64,000 bases of DNA. It comes from Flabesymbios commensalis. Taxonomy: Eukaryota; Annelida; Polychaeta; Terebellida; Flabelligeridae. The DNA is taken from the NCBI GenBank assembly GCA_964017125.1, contig OZ024902.1:37215219-37279218 (forward strand), given 5' to 3'. Made by a program: the position numbers and the translations under genes. The notes beneath the pieces were generated by a model, which saw nothing but the letters and a program-made list of their open reading frames with translations, did no database searches and was not told the origin of the DNA. Shown here in pieces: positions 46,490 through 58,927 of the stretch; position 1 is the stretch's first letter, and each line of letters opens with the position of its first letter.

Positions 46490-48350
46490 CGTGAAATAAA
46501 AAAAACCCTGGCCAACTATTAACGATATATTACACAAAAAAGGGAGGAAAATCATACGTGAATATATTACTAAAAATGGACATGTCATAAACGAAACGGA
46601 ATCAATTATTAATAATTTTAACAAATATTTGTCAAATATTGGTCGAATTTAGCAGCAGAAATTAAAGTTTTTCACAGTGACGAGCATAAAAATATCTCCA
46701 AAATCCGTCTCGATTTATTTTCACTACGGTTGATCAAAATTGCATTTCTAATATAATTGATCATTTTGCTCCGAAAAATAGTTCTGGGCATGATGAGATT
46801 TCCACTTCGTTAATAAAGCTAATTAAATAATACCTTGTAATACATTTGCGCCTTATTGTAAATCAATTTTCAACGACGGGAAAATTTCCACAAAAAAAAA
46901 TGTTCTCCCTTCTATTTCAGATGCAACAATCATTGACAATTATAGACCTATCTCTTTTTTAATATCAATAATATTTCATTAGGTTATTTTACAGCAAATA
47001 AATAAATATTTTACAGAAAAAAAATTGATTAACATTAGCCAATATGGCTTCCGTAAGAATTAATTGACAGATTACCATGATAAATAGAAATATAAGCATT
47101 TTTCTCGACCTACGACAACCTTTTGATACATTCTGGTATTGAGGACTGCGCATTAGATCTTGTGAATAGTTACTTGTAGGATAGGCAGCAATTTATACAA
47201 ATAAACACCATCATATCTATTCTTCTTCGAGTTGAACAGGGGTGCCACAAGGATCTATTCTTCGCCCACTTTTATTTATGATATGTCTAAATTGATATCT
47301 TTAAAATTATATCGTATGCCGATGACAGTACTTTTTAGTGACTTCAATAATCTTGATAATAAGAAAAATATAATAATGTTTTGCAGAACACAAAATAGAA
47401 ATAATGGTGTCTGGTTGAAAATTAATAGGCCGTCACTTAACTCCAATAAATATGTCCATTTATCAACGTTAAAAACTAGTAACAATACCTAACATTTACT
47501 TAAATATGTCAAGTTATTGGGATTTGGAACAAGGTAAAATTTAGTTGCCACAGAATATTTTACTAACTATTTATAATTTCGAATCCTGTGTCTGGAGGAC
47601 AGTGTCATCTCAATCATCTCACAACCCTCAGGAGGTTCTCCTGGCCCAGTTTAGCCTATATGTGCACAAAGGTGGCCTAAAGCCCGATTCATTTCATTTA
47701 CTTAATATATTAACTCAACTTGGTTACTGTCTTCTTGCCTGGGGCTATGAGTCAAAGCATGTATATAAACTTCAAAAAACGAGCCCTTTGAATTATTGCT
47801 GAATGTCGTAGGTTTTCACATACGAAAGTTTACAAAAAAATAGTAAAATAATTGATTACCAGATTACTTTGAGTCATTCAATAGGCTCAGAAATTGTAAT
47901 TATCACAATCACAACACTCGCCACTGTCTAAATATTCGACCTTTTCGACCCAAACGGGAATTCTATAAAAAGTGTCTGCGTTATGATCAGCCTGGAATTG
48001 TCAACACCACTTCTTTTAAAAGTAAAAATAAAATGTCAACAGTTTTATAAATTGTGAAAATTTTAAGATTTGTATAATTTTTGTTTTTGGTATGTTTCTG
48101 AGAATTGTTTTACATTAATTTGTTTTATGCGTATGATATTTTTCTTTTTGACAGCACGCATGTACTTTATTTCTTTGTATTTTTATTATTTAAATTAGCC
48201 TTCCAATGTTATAATAATTTTTCATATTTCAAGGTGGCCTCCATGTTAGCGACTTACTGTTTTAATGGACGTCTACTAAACCATATTATTATGTACTCCC
48301 AAGATTTGTAATATATAATAATGGTTAAATAAAAGTTTCTTCTTTCTTCT
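46490..48350 (+). mobile_element. CR1/Jockey-like LINE, decayed
   Basis: Frame pieces in the expected order: TWPTINDILHKKGRK and NGHVINETESIINNFNKYLS (linker, 46505-46640), SSGHDEISTSLIKL (46780), DNYRPISFL (46930), SQYGFRKN (47040), FLDLRQPFDTF (47100), YADDST (47310), WLKINRPSLNSNKY (47410), then after a SINE the C-terminal LLAWGYESKHVYKLQK (47730). The 3' end is GGTTAAATAAAAGTTTCTTC with a TTCTTC tail. Many stops and frameshifts. Its linker resembles that of the LINE at 38313, so they may be one family. Confidence 0.82.
47570..47705 (+). mobile_element. SINE 3' body inserted in the LINE
   Basis: AGGACAGTGTCATCTCAATC, GAGGTTCTCCTGGCCCAGTT and GTGCACAAAGGTGGC match the body of the SINE at 33813-34133 in the same order. 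The tRNA-like head is absent or unrecognisable, so the copy is 5'-truncated. Confidence 0.75.
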
Positions 48351-49317
48351 TCTTTTCATTATGGGCGGCGTTTGTTTTAATGTTTAACAATAACTAATAT
48401 AATGATATATACTTTGATTATATACTTTGATTGTATTTCTTAAGTGAAAAAACTTCACCGGGCCTTTAAGTTTATTCTTGAAATGATGTACAATGATGTA
48501 ATGTGAAGTGCTGTGATAACGGTACACACGTAGATGGTGAAATTCATATAAATTTATACTAACTGATTAAAAAAGGTGTGTTAAGCATCTTCCACAATAA
48601 AATGACGTTTCCCATTTTAATAAGGCGATATTTCTGGCTAACTGTTTTTTTTAGTAAATGTTCTTTATGGATTCACAGGCCTATGCACAGGACAGATTTA
48701 TTTATTGTAGGTGGTGATGAACTATAATATATTAAAAACAAATACTTTAAAAATTCATGGAGGGTGGTGCTGTATTGGAGTATATATAATAAAAAGAACA
48801 GAAATAAAGACAGAATACAAAATAAAAATAATAAAATAAAGTCAGCTAGACGACAAGATGAAACTAATTCCTGCATGGAATATATTCAAATTATGCTTCA
48901 TGTTTATCTATTTTTTAGGTGTAAAACTTTGTAAATTTAATGTTCTTCACAACCCCTCTAGCTAGCAACATTACGATAGGCCTCACTATAGCTTCAGGAG
49001 TAATATTTAATCCAAACAATTTACGTAAAAACATAGCTTTAGGATTATATATTCATAAGCTTGTATTATAACTGGCGTGACATTACAATATGGTTTCAAT
49101 ATTTCAGGGGTTATCGGAACGCTGAGAAAATCTGAATTGTCTGCAGATCCACACAGTAGATAAGGGTTACACGTAGATGCAGAGTGTATAAAGCCTATGG
49201 TATAGTCTATATCGGATGTCTGCAAGGATGGACAATGAATACATGATCGAGCTTCTCTGAGATAACGGTTGATAACAGCCGTTCTCTCTTCCCTACAAGT
49301 ACAACACACCAATCGAT
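48351..49317. other. AT-rich sequence
   Basis: No gene identified; the open frame at 49007-49312 (minus) has no recognisable motif. Confidence 0.35.
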
Positions 49318-49412
49318 ACGCTGACCCAATGGCGGCTTAATGCTGGTCCTGCGTCGCAGACGGTGACCAGCATTGAGTCGTCGTTGAGCCAACATCTCCT
49401 GTTTTCAGGGAG
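49318..49412. mobile_element. CCCAGC-type MITE (family D)
   Basis: CTGACCCAATGGCGGCTTAA, TGGTCCTGCGTCGCAGACGG and ACCAGCATTGAGTCG, then GAGCCAACATCTCCTGTTTT. Confidence 0.55.
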
Positions 49413-49539
49413 GCTACCGCCAAGAGACTGGGATTCTGCAGCTTCATTATCAGGTTTTTTAAGTGGACAAAGTGATACATTATCAGTACTGTCCTCCTGC
49501 AGGCTGACCGCTACTCCTCCTGGCCATTAAGTAGACACG

Positions 49540-49640
49540 ATACTTTGATCGAATGCTGTATTGATGTTGACCAATCGTCTGCGACCTTGGCCCAACATTT
49601 ATAAATCATTGGCTCACTGCATCGTGTTTTCTCGGCGGTG
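49540..49640. mobile_element. CCCAGC-type MITE (family D)
   Basis: TGTTGACCAATCGTCTGCGA, CCTTGGCCCAACATTTATAA and GGCTCACTGCATCGTGTTTT. Confidence 0.55.
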
Positions 49641-50126
49641 GTGATGAAGTGCTCAAGGCGCTGATTCAATACGAAGGTGCTTTGCTGGAACACGATAGCC
49701 AGTGGTGCTGTCTCATACCCAAATATGTATCTCCATGAATAGTAATATAGCTGTTCTACTGTGGCCTAATTTCTATTACTTTGGTGTAACACAACAGTTC
49801 AAAATGTCGTTAGAACACTGTTACAGCTCCTATGTTGACCAGGAGACAATGCACTGTCGTACTGGTCACTGTTCCGCCTATCCCGATATCCAGATAAAAT
49901 GAAGGACTTCTGCAAGCAGATTGGTCTGCAGTAAATATCAAGGTTATCTCCAACACCAGCTCACAAGAGTGGGTCATTCTGCCAATATACATGAGACATG
50001 ACTTATGTATTTTTGATTCTACCAAGTTTATTTTCTATATCAATATTCAATTATGATCGAAAAACGCTTGAAATAATAAAAATCAATTGTGTCCCAGCTA
50101 GTGTGTTGTCATGGTGTCCCAATGGG

Positions 50127-50141
50127 GGGGGGGGGGGGGTT
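50127..50141 (+). repeat. G homopolymer of about 16
   Basis: An uninterrupted G run following TGTCCCAAT. Its length in the assembly may be unreliable. Confidence 0.85.
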
Positions 50142-50302
50142 GATATAAATATGCAAGCTCTAACAGTATTATCATAGTAGGCCTACTAATACATACAATG
50201 TGGCAATTAGCCAATAATTATATTGTGTTAATGTTGACCAGTCGTAACGACTTGATCGAATCTAAATGCATTGTCACGTAGACTGGCAGCCCCTGCCCCC
50301 AG

Positions 50303-50348
50303 TTATCCCAGCAAAAAATGTGAGCCAATGCCGGGTTGATGTGATTCT
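50303..50348. mobile_element. Left half of a CCCAGC-type MITE at the satellite edge
   Basis: ATCCCAGCAAAAAATGTGAG then CCAATGCCGGGTTGATG is the start of a family D copy. The second half is missing and the satellite begins within about 20 bp. Confidence 0.55.
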
Positions 50349-50361
50349 AGCATTAATACAG

Positions 50362-53300
50362 TCATGGATACTTACTGCCAGGGTAACCCTGGCAAAACAA
50401 AGTCAGGTCCACTGCTGACAGGGTGACCTGGCAATAATACAGTCATGGCCACAGCTGACAGGGTGATCCTGGCAATAATACAGCCAGGTCCACTGCTAAC
50501 AGGGTGACCTAGCAATACTACAGTCATGGCCACAGCTGACAGGGTGATCCTGGCAATAATACAGTCAGGTCCACTGCTAACAGGGTGACCTAGCAATACT
50601 ACAGTCATGGCCACAGCTGACAGGGTGATCCTGGCAACAATACAGTCAGGTCCACTGCTAACAGGGTGACCTAGCAATACTACAGTCAGGTCCACTGCTG
50701 ACAGGGTGATCCTGGCAATAATACAGCCAGGTCCATTGCTGACAGGGTGACCTAGCAATACTACAGTCATGGCCACAGCTGACAGGGTGATCCTGGCAAT
50801 AATACAATCAGGTCCATTGCTGACAGGGTGACCTAGCAATACTACAGTCATGACCACAGCTGACAGGGTGATCCTGGCAATAATACAGTCAGGTCCACTG
50901 CTAACAGGGTGACCTAGCAATACTACAGTCATGACCACAGCTGACAGGGTGATCCTGGCAATAATACAGTCAGGTCCACTGCTAACAGGGTGACCTAGCA
51001 ATACTACAGTCATGGCCACAGCTGACAGGGTGATCCTGGCAATGATACAGTCAGGTCCACTGCTGACAGGGTGACCTGGCAATAATACAGTCAGGTCCAC
51101 TGCTGACAGGGTGATCCTGGCAATAATACAGTCATGGCCACTGCTGACAGGGTGATCCTGGCAATAATACAGTCATGGCCACTGCTAACAGGGTGACCTA
51201 GCAATACTACAGTCATGACCACCGCTGACAGGGTGATCCTGGCAATGATACAGTCAGGTCCACTGCTGACAGGGTGACCTGGCAATAATACAGTCAGGTC
51301 CACTGCTGACAGGGTGATCCTGGCAATAATACAGTCATGGCCACTGCTAACAGGGTGACCTAGCAATACTACAGTCATGACCACCGCTGACAGGGTGATC
51401 CTGGCAATGATACAGTCAGGTCCACTGCTGACAGGGTGATCCTGGCAATAATACAGTCATGGCCACTGCTAACAGGGTGACCTAGCAATACTACAGTCAT
51501 GTCCACTGCTGACAGGGTGATCCTGGCAATAATACAGTCCGGTCCACTGCTGACAGGGTGACCTAGCAATACTACAGTCATGACCACAGCTGACAGGGTG
51601 ATCCTGACAATAATACAGTCATGGCCACTGCTAAGAGGGTGACCTAGCAATACTACAGTCATGGCCACAGCTGACAGGGTGATCCTGGCAATGATACAGT
51701 CAGGTCCACTGCTAACAGGGTGACCTAGCAATACTACAGTCATGGCCACAGCTGACAGGGTGATCCTGGCAACAATACAGTCTGGTCCACTGCTAACAGG
51801 GTGACCTAGCAATACTACAGTCATGGCCACAGCTGACAGGGTGATCCTGGCAATACTACAGTCATGACCACAGCTGACAGGGTGATCCTGGCAATAATAC
51901 AGTCAGGTCCACTGCTAACAGGGTGACCTAGCAATACTACAGTCATGACCACAGCTGACAGGGTGATCCTGGCAATAATACAGTCAGGTCCACTGCTAAC
52001 AGGGTGACCTAGCAATACTACAGTCATGGCCACAGCTGACAGGGTGATCCTGGCAATGATACAGTCAGGTCCACTGCTGACAGGGTGACCTGGCAATAAT
52101 ACAGTCAGGTCCACTGCTGACAGGGTGATCCTGGCAATAATACAGTCATGGCCACTGCTGACAGGGTGATCCTGGCAATAATACAGTCATGGCCACTGCT
52201 AACAGGGTGACCTAGCAATACTACAGTCATGACCACCGCTGACAGGGTGATCCTGGCAATGATACAGTCAGGTCCACTGCTGACAGGGTGACCTGGCAAT
52301 AATACAGTCAGGTCCACTGCTGACAGGGTGATCCTGACAATAATACAGTCATGGCCACTGCTAACAGGGTGACCTAGCAATACTACAGTCATGACCACCG
52401 CTGACAGGGTGATCCTGGCAATGATACAGTCAGGTCCACTGCTGACAGGGTGATCCTGTCAATAATACAGTCATGGCCACTGCTAACAGGGTGACCTAGC
52501 AATACTACAGTCATGGCCACTGCTGACAGGGTGATCCTGGCAATAATACAGTCCGGTCCACTGCTGACAGGGTGACCTAGCAATACTACAGTCATGACCA
52601 CAGCTGACAGGGTGATCCTGACAATAATACAGTCATGGCCACTGCTAACAGGGTGACCTAGCAATACTACAGTCATGGCCACAGCTGACAGGGTGATCCT
52701 GGCAATGATACAGTCAGGTCCACTGCTAACAGGGTGACCTAGCAATACTACAGTCATGGCCACAGCTGACAGGGTGATCCTGGCAACAATACAGTCTGGT
52801 CCACTGCTAACAGGGTGACCTAGCAATACTACAGTCATGGCCACAGCTGACAGGGTGATCCTGGCAATACTACAGTCAGGTCCACTGCTGACAGGGTGAT
52901 CCTGGCAATAATACAGTCAGGTCCACTGCTAACAGGGTGACCTAGCAATACTACAGTCATGGCCACAGCTGACAGGGTGATCCTGGCAATAATACAGTCA
53001 GGTCCACTGCTAACAGGGTGACCTAGCAATACTACAGTCATGGCCACAGCTGACAGGGTGATCCTGGCAATACTACAGTCAGGTCCACTGCTGACAGGGT
53101 GATCCTGGCAATAATACAGTCAGGTCCACTGCTGACAGGGTGACCTAGCAATACTACAGTCATGACCACAGCTGACAGGGTGACCTAGCAATAATACAGT
53201 CAGGGCCACAGCTGACAGGGTGATCCTGTCAATAATACAGTCAGGTCCATTGCTGACAGGGTGACCTAGCAATACTACAGTCATGACCACAGCTGACAGG

Positions 53301-53830
53301 GTGATCCTGGCAATAATACAGTCAGGTCCACTGCTAACAGGGTGACCTAGCAATACTACAGTCATGGCCACAGCTGACAGGGTGACCTGACAATATTACA
53401 GTCGGGTTTACTGCTGACAGGGTGATCCTGGCAATAGTACAGTGAGGTCCACTGCTGACAGGGTGATACTGTGATACTGGCAATAACACAATCATGTCCA
53501 CTGCTGACAGAGTGATCCTGGCAGTTATACAGTCATGGCACCGCTGACAGGGTGACCTGACAATTATACAGCCATGGCCACTGCTGACAGGCTGATCCTG
53601 GCAATATTACAGTCGGGTCCACTGCTGACAGGGTGATCCTGACAGTAGTACAGTGAGGTCCACTGCTGACAGGGTGATACTCTGATACTGGCAATAACAC
53701 AATCATGTCCACTGCTGACAGAGTGATCCTTGTCTGACAATAATGCATCAACATCCACTGCTGACCCTGGTCAGACGACCACTGCTGACAGAGTGATCCT
53801 GTCAGTCACAGTTACTCTTGACAGGGTTCC
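50362..53830. repeat. Satellite with 40/41-bp monomer, 81-bp dimer and 1,014-bp higher-order unit
   Basis: Monomers contain CAGTCAGGTCCACTGCTGAC followed by AGGGTGATCCTGGCAATAAT; alternate ones read AGGGTGACCTAGCAATACTA. Two alternating monomers make an 81-bp dimer, about 42 dimers in all. Positions from about 50,850 to 51,860 recur from about 51,864 to 52,875 at an offset of exactly 1,014 bp with very few differences. Since 81 is divisible by three, minus-strand frames of up to 242 codons with a 27-residue repeat appear; these are artefacts. The right end (53,380-53,830) is more diverged. Confidence 0.95.
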
Positions 53831-54799
53831 CTTAAAGTAACAGGCCTACACCATTTATAAACATTGGTGAGACATGCATTGTACACTAGCTATAATCTTG
53901 ATAATGTTGGTGTTTTCTCACATATTTCAGAAGCTTCAGAAAGGACCTACCAGCACACCTTTACATTTTTTCAGACAGAAATAATAGAAAACTGGTTGTG
54001 AGCCTAAAATAATCACAACCATGATGTCTATGATGATATGGGGACGATATAACCCTCAGTGAAGAGGTAAGCTGAGAATATTTTAATGATATTCAAAGAT
54101 CTTAGCATATATTATATCGCAGTTCGTCAAATAAAAGATGTAGGCTCCGACGAGACGACCGGGGGCTGCTCACCGGGGGCTGCTCACAAAAAATGTATTA
54201 GCACTAGACAGACATTTTTGTTACATACATAGTATATTATATGATATGATACAGTGACAATATTATTGAGAGATGCTAGCGCTATGGAAGTCTCTATATC
54301 ATGTCATATATATATATGTAACCATAATGGATATAGCCAATATTTTTTTACGTATTTTTATGATAATAATATGTATTTCTTACGGCCAATAATCAAATGG
54401 AAACATATTTTTACGAGAATACTTTGCTCACCAGGTGACGTTGCTCATATTGCGACCATCTACAGTCACCAGGTGTCTACTAATATAGGGATGATCAGCT
54501 GCTCGTACGCAATTTTAAATAAATAAAGACATGGAGAACTGTTCACATGTTGTAATCGGAGAATAGACCAGTATAATTAGTTTCATCATACATAATATGA
54601 ATCAGGTGACATTCATCTAGCCAGTAGTTTCATTATACAACTTACACCATATTCTGATATAATTTTCTCTCGTATACCTGCAAGATTTAAATAAGTGGAA
54701 GATTAAAATAAGTTATAAATTATCATATCACACAGTTTCTTTGACGAAATGTTACGTGATCAGTTACAATTACAAGTTGTGGAAAATAACATCAATTCA
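53831..54799. other. AT-rich sequence
   Basis: A 16-bp direct duplication, CCGGGGGCTGCTCACC-like, lies at 54158-54187. The open frame 54254-54526 has no recognised motif. Nothing else. Confidence 0.35.
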
Positions 54800-54849
54800 C
54801 AGTATCACAGTCACCCTGTCAGCGGTGCCATGACTGTATAACTGCCAGG
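54800..54849 (-). repeat. Inverted satellite remnant, left of the transposon
   Basis: GTATCACAGTCACCCTGTCA and GCGGTGCCATGACTGTATAA are the reverse complement of the satellite units at 53460-53560. Confidence 0.85.
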
Positions 54850-56178
54850 GGGCCATTTCACTAACATTCACTCATCTTTAGGCAAGAATATCCCTAGACT
54901 AAAGATCATCCAGGGTTCTAAAGATTTTTCTGTCTGACCGTTTCACTAACGCGATCTTTACCTTATATCTTAATCTTTATCGCCAAGTGCTAAATAATTT
55001 ATGCACGATCATTATATCGCACGATACACCACAACATCCGTTGTTTTTAACCAATCTGCCGGCAGCGGGATGACATCATTGTTTTGTAAACATTCACCGG
55101 AGCACGTGTAGTCTACTATAGAATAATGAACCACTACCGGTAGGCCTAGGTTCTTTATTTACAAATGTAATTAAGTCAGTCAAGTTTTTAGATAATAATA
55201 TTAAGGATATATAAAATATAATAGTAAATAACGCATTGTCAACACTCTAGGCCCAATTATATTCAGATCAAGTTGAATAACAGTAAATTTATATCAATCT
55301 CGTTAGACCGTGCCTCACACCTTGGACAGGACAAGAGCATAGGGTATAGGCCTATTGGTAAACATGAAGATATCGACGCCTACCTAGTAAAATTATATAT
55401 TTAATTATAGGCCTAGGTTATATTAGCCTAACTTTACAACGTGCCACCCCTATAATGTAATTTACCTAGGCTTATATTGTATAGCATCCGGGAGAAAGGC
55501 AACCAAGCATGTCGCCTGCCTCTATGAGATAGGGCCTATAGTATATTTCACCAGCACCATGTAGGCATAGACTACACATTATTGTACACACACGGAACTT
55601 GTACAATGTCTGGGTAGTTATACTAACGTTAGGCCCTGCGTTAGGCCTATATATCTACCATCTACGCCACACAGCCAAAGCTTTGCTTAGGTTAGGTTGG
55701 AATCAAGTATTCTTGGTCGCTATAGCCATTTATTCTAGAGCTGAAAAGGTATAGGCCCTAAACAGTGGGCCTAGAGTAACCTACATCAATGTTGAAGATA
55801 ATCAGCGAAACTGTGTGTAAAAGGAATAATTAATTCAAGAAAAAATATAACATCTGATTAGGCCGAAAACTTTGATCATTGATGCGCTGTCGTTTTCTAC
55901 ACAAATGATAAAATACAGAGTCAAATTCATGAATAAACATTATGTTAAAGATCGTCTTCAACTGTTTAAAGAGTGCCCCCGACCACTCTTTAAATCTCAT
56001 CTTTAAAATTAAAGATTTCGCCTTAAAAATCTTTAGTGAAACGGCTGACTTAAAGAACACTCCTTAATGATTGTTTGTGAAACAGTCAAATCTTTAATTA
56101 AGGATAAATCTTTATTTAAGGAGGATTTGGCGTTTTAAAGATCATTTCTGCCTTAAAGATCGCTTAGTGAAACGCCAC
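54850..56178. mobile_element. 1,329-bp non-autonomous DNA transposon with 5-bp duplication
   Basis: Ends GGGCCATTTCACTAAC and, inverted, GTGGCGTTTCACTAAG. Flanked by CCAGG (54845-54849 and 56179-56183). Joining the flanks at one CCAGG restores the satellite reading CTGCCAGGATCACT, so insertion boundaries are well supported. Sub-terminal regions repeat AAAGATC, TTTCACTAA and CTTTAAAGAT-like words in inverted order. The interior (about 55,080-55,840) is unrelated, rich in TAGGCCTA words, and has no transposase. Superfamily not assigned. Confidence 0.82.
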
Positions 56179-56297
56179 CCAGGATCACTCTGTCAGCAGT
56201 GGACATGATTGTGTTATTGCCAGTATCACAGCATCACCCTGTCAGCAGTGGACTTCACTGTACTATTGCCAGGATCACCCTGTCAGCAGTGGACCCG
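56179..56297 (-). repeat. Inverted satellite remnant, right of the transposon
   Basis: Three units with ATCACCCTGTCAGCAGTGGA, continuing the remnant at 54800-54849. They match the diverged right-edge monomers at 53460-53720 rather than the central array. Confidence 0.88.
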
Positions 56298-56431
56298 GCC
56301 TAAAACTTGCAGGCAAATGAGGGAAAACTGATTGAAAGACAGTAAGTGCTGTAAAAAAACTAGTGGCTAGATTGGTGTCACTTGATTTTTGTATAGCTTT
56401 GGCACGCATATTGCTACTCACACCATATTAA

Positions 56432-57043
56432 CCCCTTAACCGGCGGTGCCGCATATATTCGTTTTTTACATTTTCTATTAGCACATTACATATCAGCTTT
56501 TAAACCTATTAAAGGGACATGCCCAGGTCTAAAATCATCAAAAAATCGGTGATTTTATTTTAGCTTAATAATATGATCATATGATGTAAACATGTCCATA
56601 GACTGGAACTGCAAAAGCGTTTTAATTTTTGTGTTGCGCATTCACCAGTTAGGCTAGATATAGCTACGAAATTCCTGATTTCTAATAATTGACAATCATG
56701 TCAAAAAAAAAGAAATACGAGAATCTCGTCTCTATATCTAGCCTAGCTGGTAAGTGCGCAGCGCAAAAATTTAAAAACTTTTGCAGTTCTTGTCTATGGA
56801 CATGTTTACATCATATGGTCATAATAGGAAGCCAATATAAAATCACCGATTTTTGGATGATTTTAGACCTGGGCATGTCCCTTTAAAGATAAAAAGTGAC
56901 ATTAATCAGCAAGATTTGAATTTTGTTGGACTCTATTTTGTCAAATCTGAATAATTCACCCACTTGAAGTTGTGGATCGCGTCAGCGAGACACAACATCA
57001 AGTGGGTGAACAGTCCAATGGAATAATTTGGCGGTTAAAGGAG
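56432..57043 (+). mobile_element. TTAA MITE family A, split by a second MITE
   Basis: TTAA at 56428-56431; left end CCCCTTAACCGGCGGTGCCG, right end TTTGGCGGTTAAAGGAG. Central hairpin arms CACTTGAAGTTGTG and CACAACATCAAGTG. Without the nested insertion it would be about 240 bp, like other family A copies. Confidence 0.88.
56513..56882. mobile_element. 370-bp fold-back MITE with TTAA duplication, nested in family A
   Basis: TTAA at 56509-56512 and 56883-56886. Ends AGGGACATGCCCAGGTCTAA and, inverted, the same 20 bases. Similarity between the arms continues for about 170 bases each (GATGTAAACATGTCCATAGA and GGCTAGATATAG in both), so almost the whole element is one inverted repeat. There is no coding capacity. 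Confidence 0.92.
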
Positions 57044-57154
57044 TAAAAATAAATTAAATATAGCTGTGTTGGTGCAAAGCATTGTTAATTATTCGCAATA
57101 AGATGCAATTTTTTCACTCAACTCTGTGTTTAGATTATGCTATTTATTTTAACT

Positions 57155-58690
57155 CCAGATGACACTAAAGTACTTAAAACATCATTTATACCTCAATTAG
57201 ACTATATAAACTTCCTGGAATTGAGACCATTATATCAATATTTTGTCAGGTCAAACCTCGATTAGGTTTGGGTTCGAGTACATTATTTAACACATGTTTA
57301 GATATATATGGCATCCAGCTGCAAACGTTTGCTGATATTTTCAACTTAGATGTTGTTTTTTCACATTTTTGTCAATACATATATTTCTAATTAAAAATGT
57401 TACTTCCTGATGACAGAATATTAAAATATAATTAAACATAGGCTGATATGTTATCACTTTTGACCTTTAAGCTATGTATTTCAGACTGTGCACTCATATA
57501 TACACCACATCAAAAAGTCTCTGAAATATATTTACAGCATAATTTGGCTATACACACTCTTTAGCCTTGTTCTAGAGGCTCCATTTTATATTTCTATCAA
57601 GTCAAACATAAGTTATGTTTGGGGTTGAGGAATTATGTCAGCTTTAAATGTATGAAGACAAAAATGACAAAAGTATGGAGACAAAGTAAAAAAAAATAGG
57701 TAGATTTTATTGATTATTTGCAAATAATTTGACAATTATGTCATTCTACTCTATGTGGCATATTATGCTATCTGATATACCCCAGTTGGAACAAACCAAC
57801 ATTAAGACCTTTTTATATAATAATTTGACTATACACCATATCTGGGTTTGTTGTATAAATTCCATGTCATTATCCCATCCATTCAAACCTTGGTTAGCTC
57901 TGGTTTTGAGCACAATATATCGAAAATCGGAAATACAGACACCGCGAAGACAGGCAAAAGTTGACAAACTTACTATAGTATGCTGTTTTAACCTTTATTT
58001 ACCATTATAGCACAAAAGTCGTTAATTGTTTTTTTTCTTTAGGTATATAGTTCAATATGTGATTCACGTTTTGGTCGCAGAATATTTACTTTTGATAAAT
58101 ATATGGCCAATTTTGCCACTCATATTCCATATTTCAAACTAGGCTATGTACTACACCCCCAGATTTTCAAAATCCACATCATAGATATTATTACCAATGT
58201 GTGCCTTACGTTCTAGTTAAAGTGATTTTAGAGGTTTTATGCTATTATTCCATCAATTTGACCCTTGGTTATTTTTATTTTTAAACAAATGAAATAAAAC
58301 AGATAGTTTGATGGCGAAACATTTGCTTAATTACTGTGACATGCGGTTGTGACCTTAGTTGACCTTCATAACTTGTAATAATTGTAATAATGTTTTTCTA
58401 TGTCCATATTAATCATTAAAAGTATTACGTTTTGGTGCAAGAATCTTAAAAATTGATTGAGTATTGACAAAGATATTGCCAATTATGCACACATACTACA
58501 CTTTTTCTTGTGATACCATACAATACACCCCCTAAAATGGCCCAAAAAAATAATTGATACCACAATTTGATTGTACACAATACCTGGGGGTTGTTCTAGA
58601 AGGTTCATACTACAATCCTATCAACTCAAACCTTGGTTACTTTTGGTGTTGAGATAAATCCGTTTTTAAGTGTCTTACATGAATTCGTTC
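57155..58690. repeat. Old tandem repeat of about 330 bp, five degenerate copies
   Basis: Recurring order of words: an acccC(C/A)A start, GACTATA(C/T)A-type middle, a (T/G)TTGTTCTAGA(G/A)G-type word, then TATCAA(C/G)TCAAACCTTGGTTA and a TTTGG(G/T)(T/G)TTGAG end. Copies lie near 57160, 57500, 57775, 58150 and 58520. Divergence is high. Confidence 0.6.
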
Positions 58691-58927
58691 TTGAAATATT
58701 TATTATTGATTTAAAACATGATACAGCAGGTTAAATTATATAAAGGTGATAAAAGAAACACATTTGTACATAAGTAATAATAAAAAAATTAAAATATAAT
58801 ATAAGAGTTTAAAGATATGAAAAGTTGTAAAGTGATACAACAAAAGACAAAACTATTATATAAATTTAGTTTATAATTATGTGCATGTAAAACTAGAAAC
58901 ACACAAGAAAGCAAACTGCAGGGAGTA
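58691..58927. other. Very AT-rich spacer
   Basis: No feature recognised. Confidence 0.4.

Noticed and set aside
50372-53371. Series of minus-strand proteins with a 27-residue repeat
   Set aside because: The 81-bp satellite dimer has no stop in this frame; breaks in the frames coincide with changes of monomer length.
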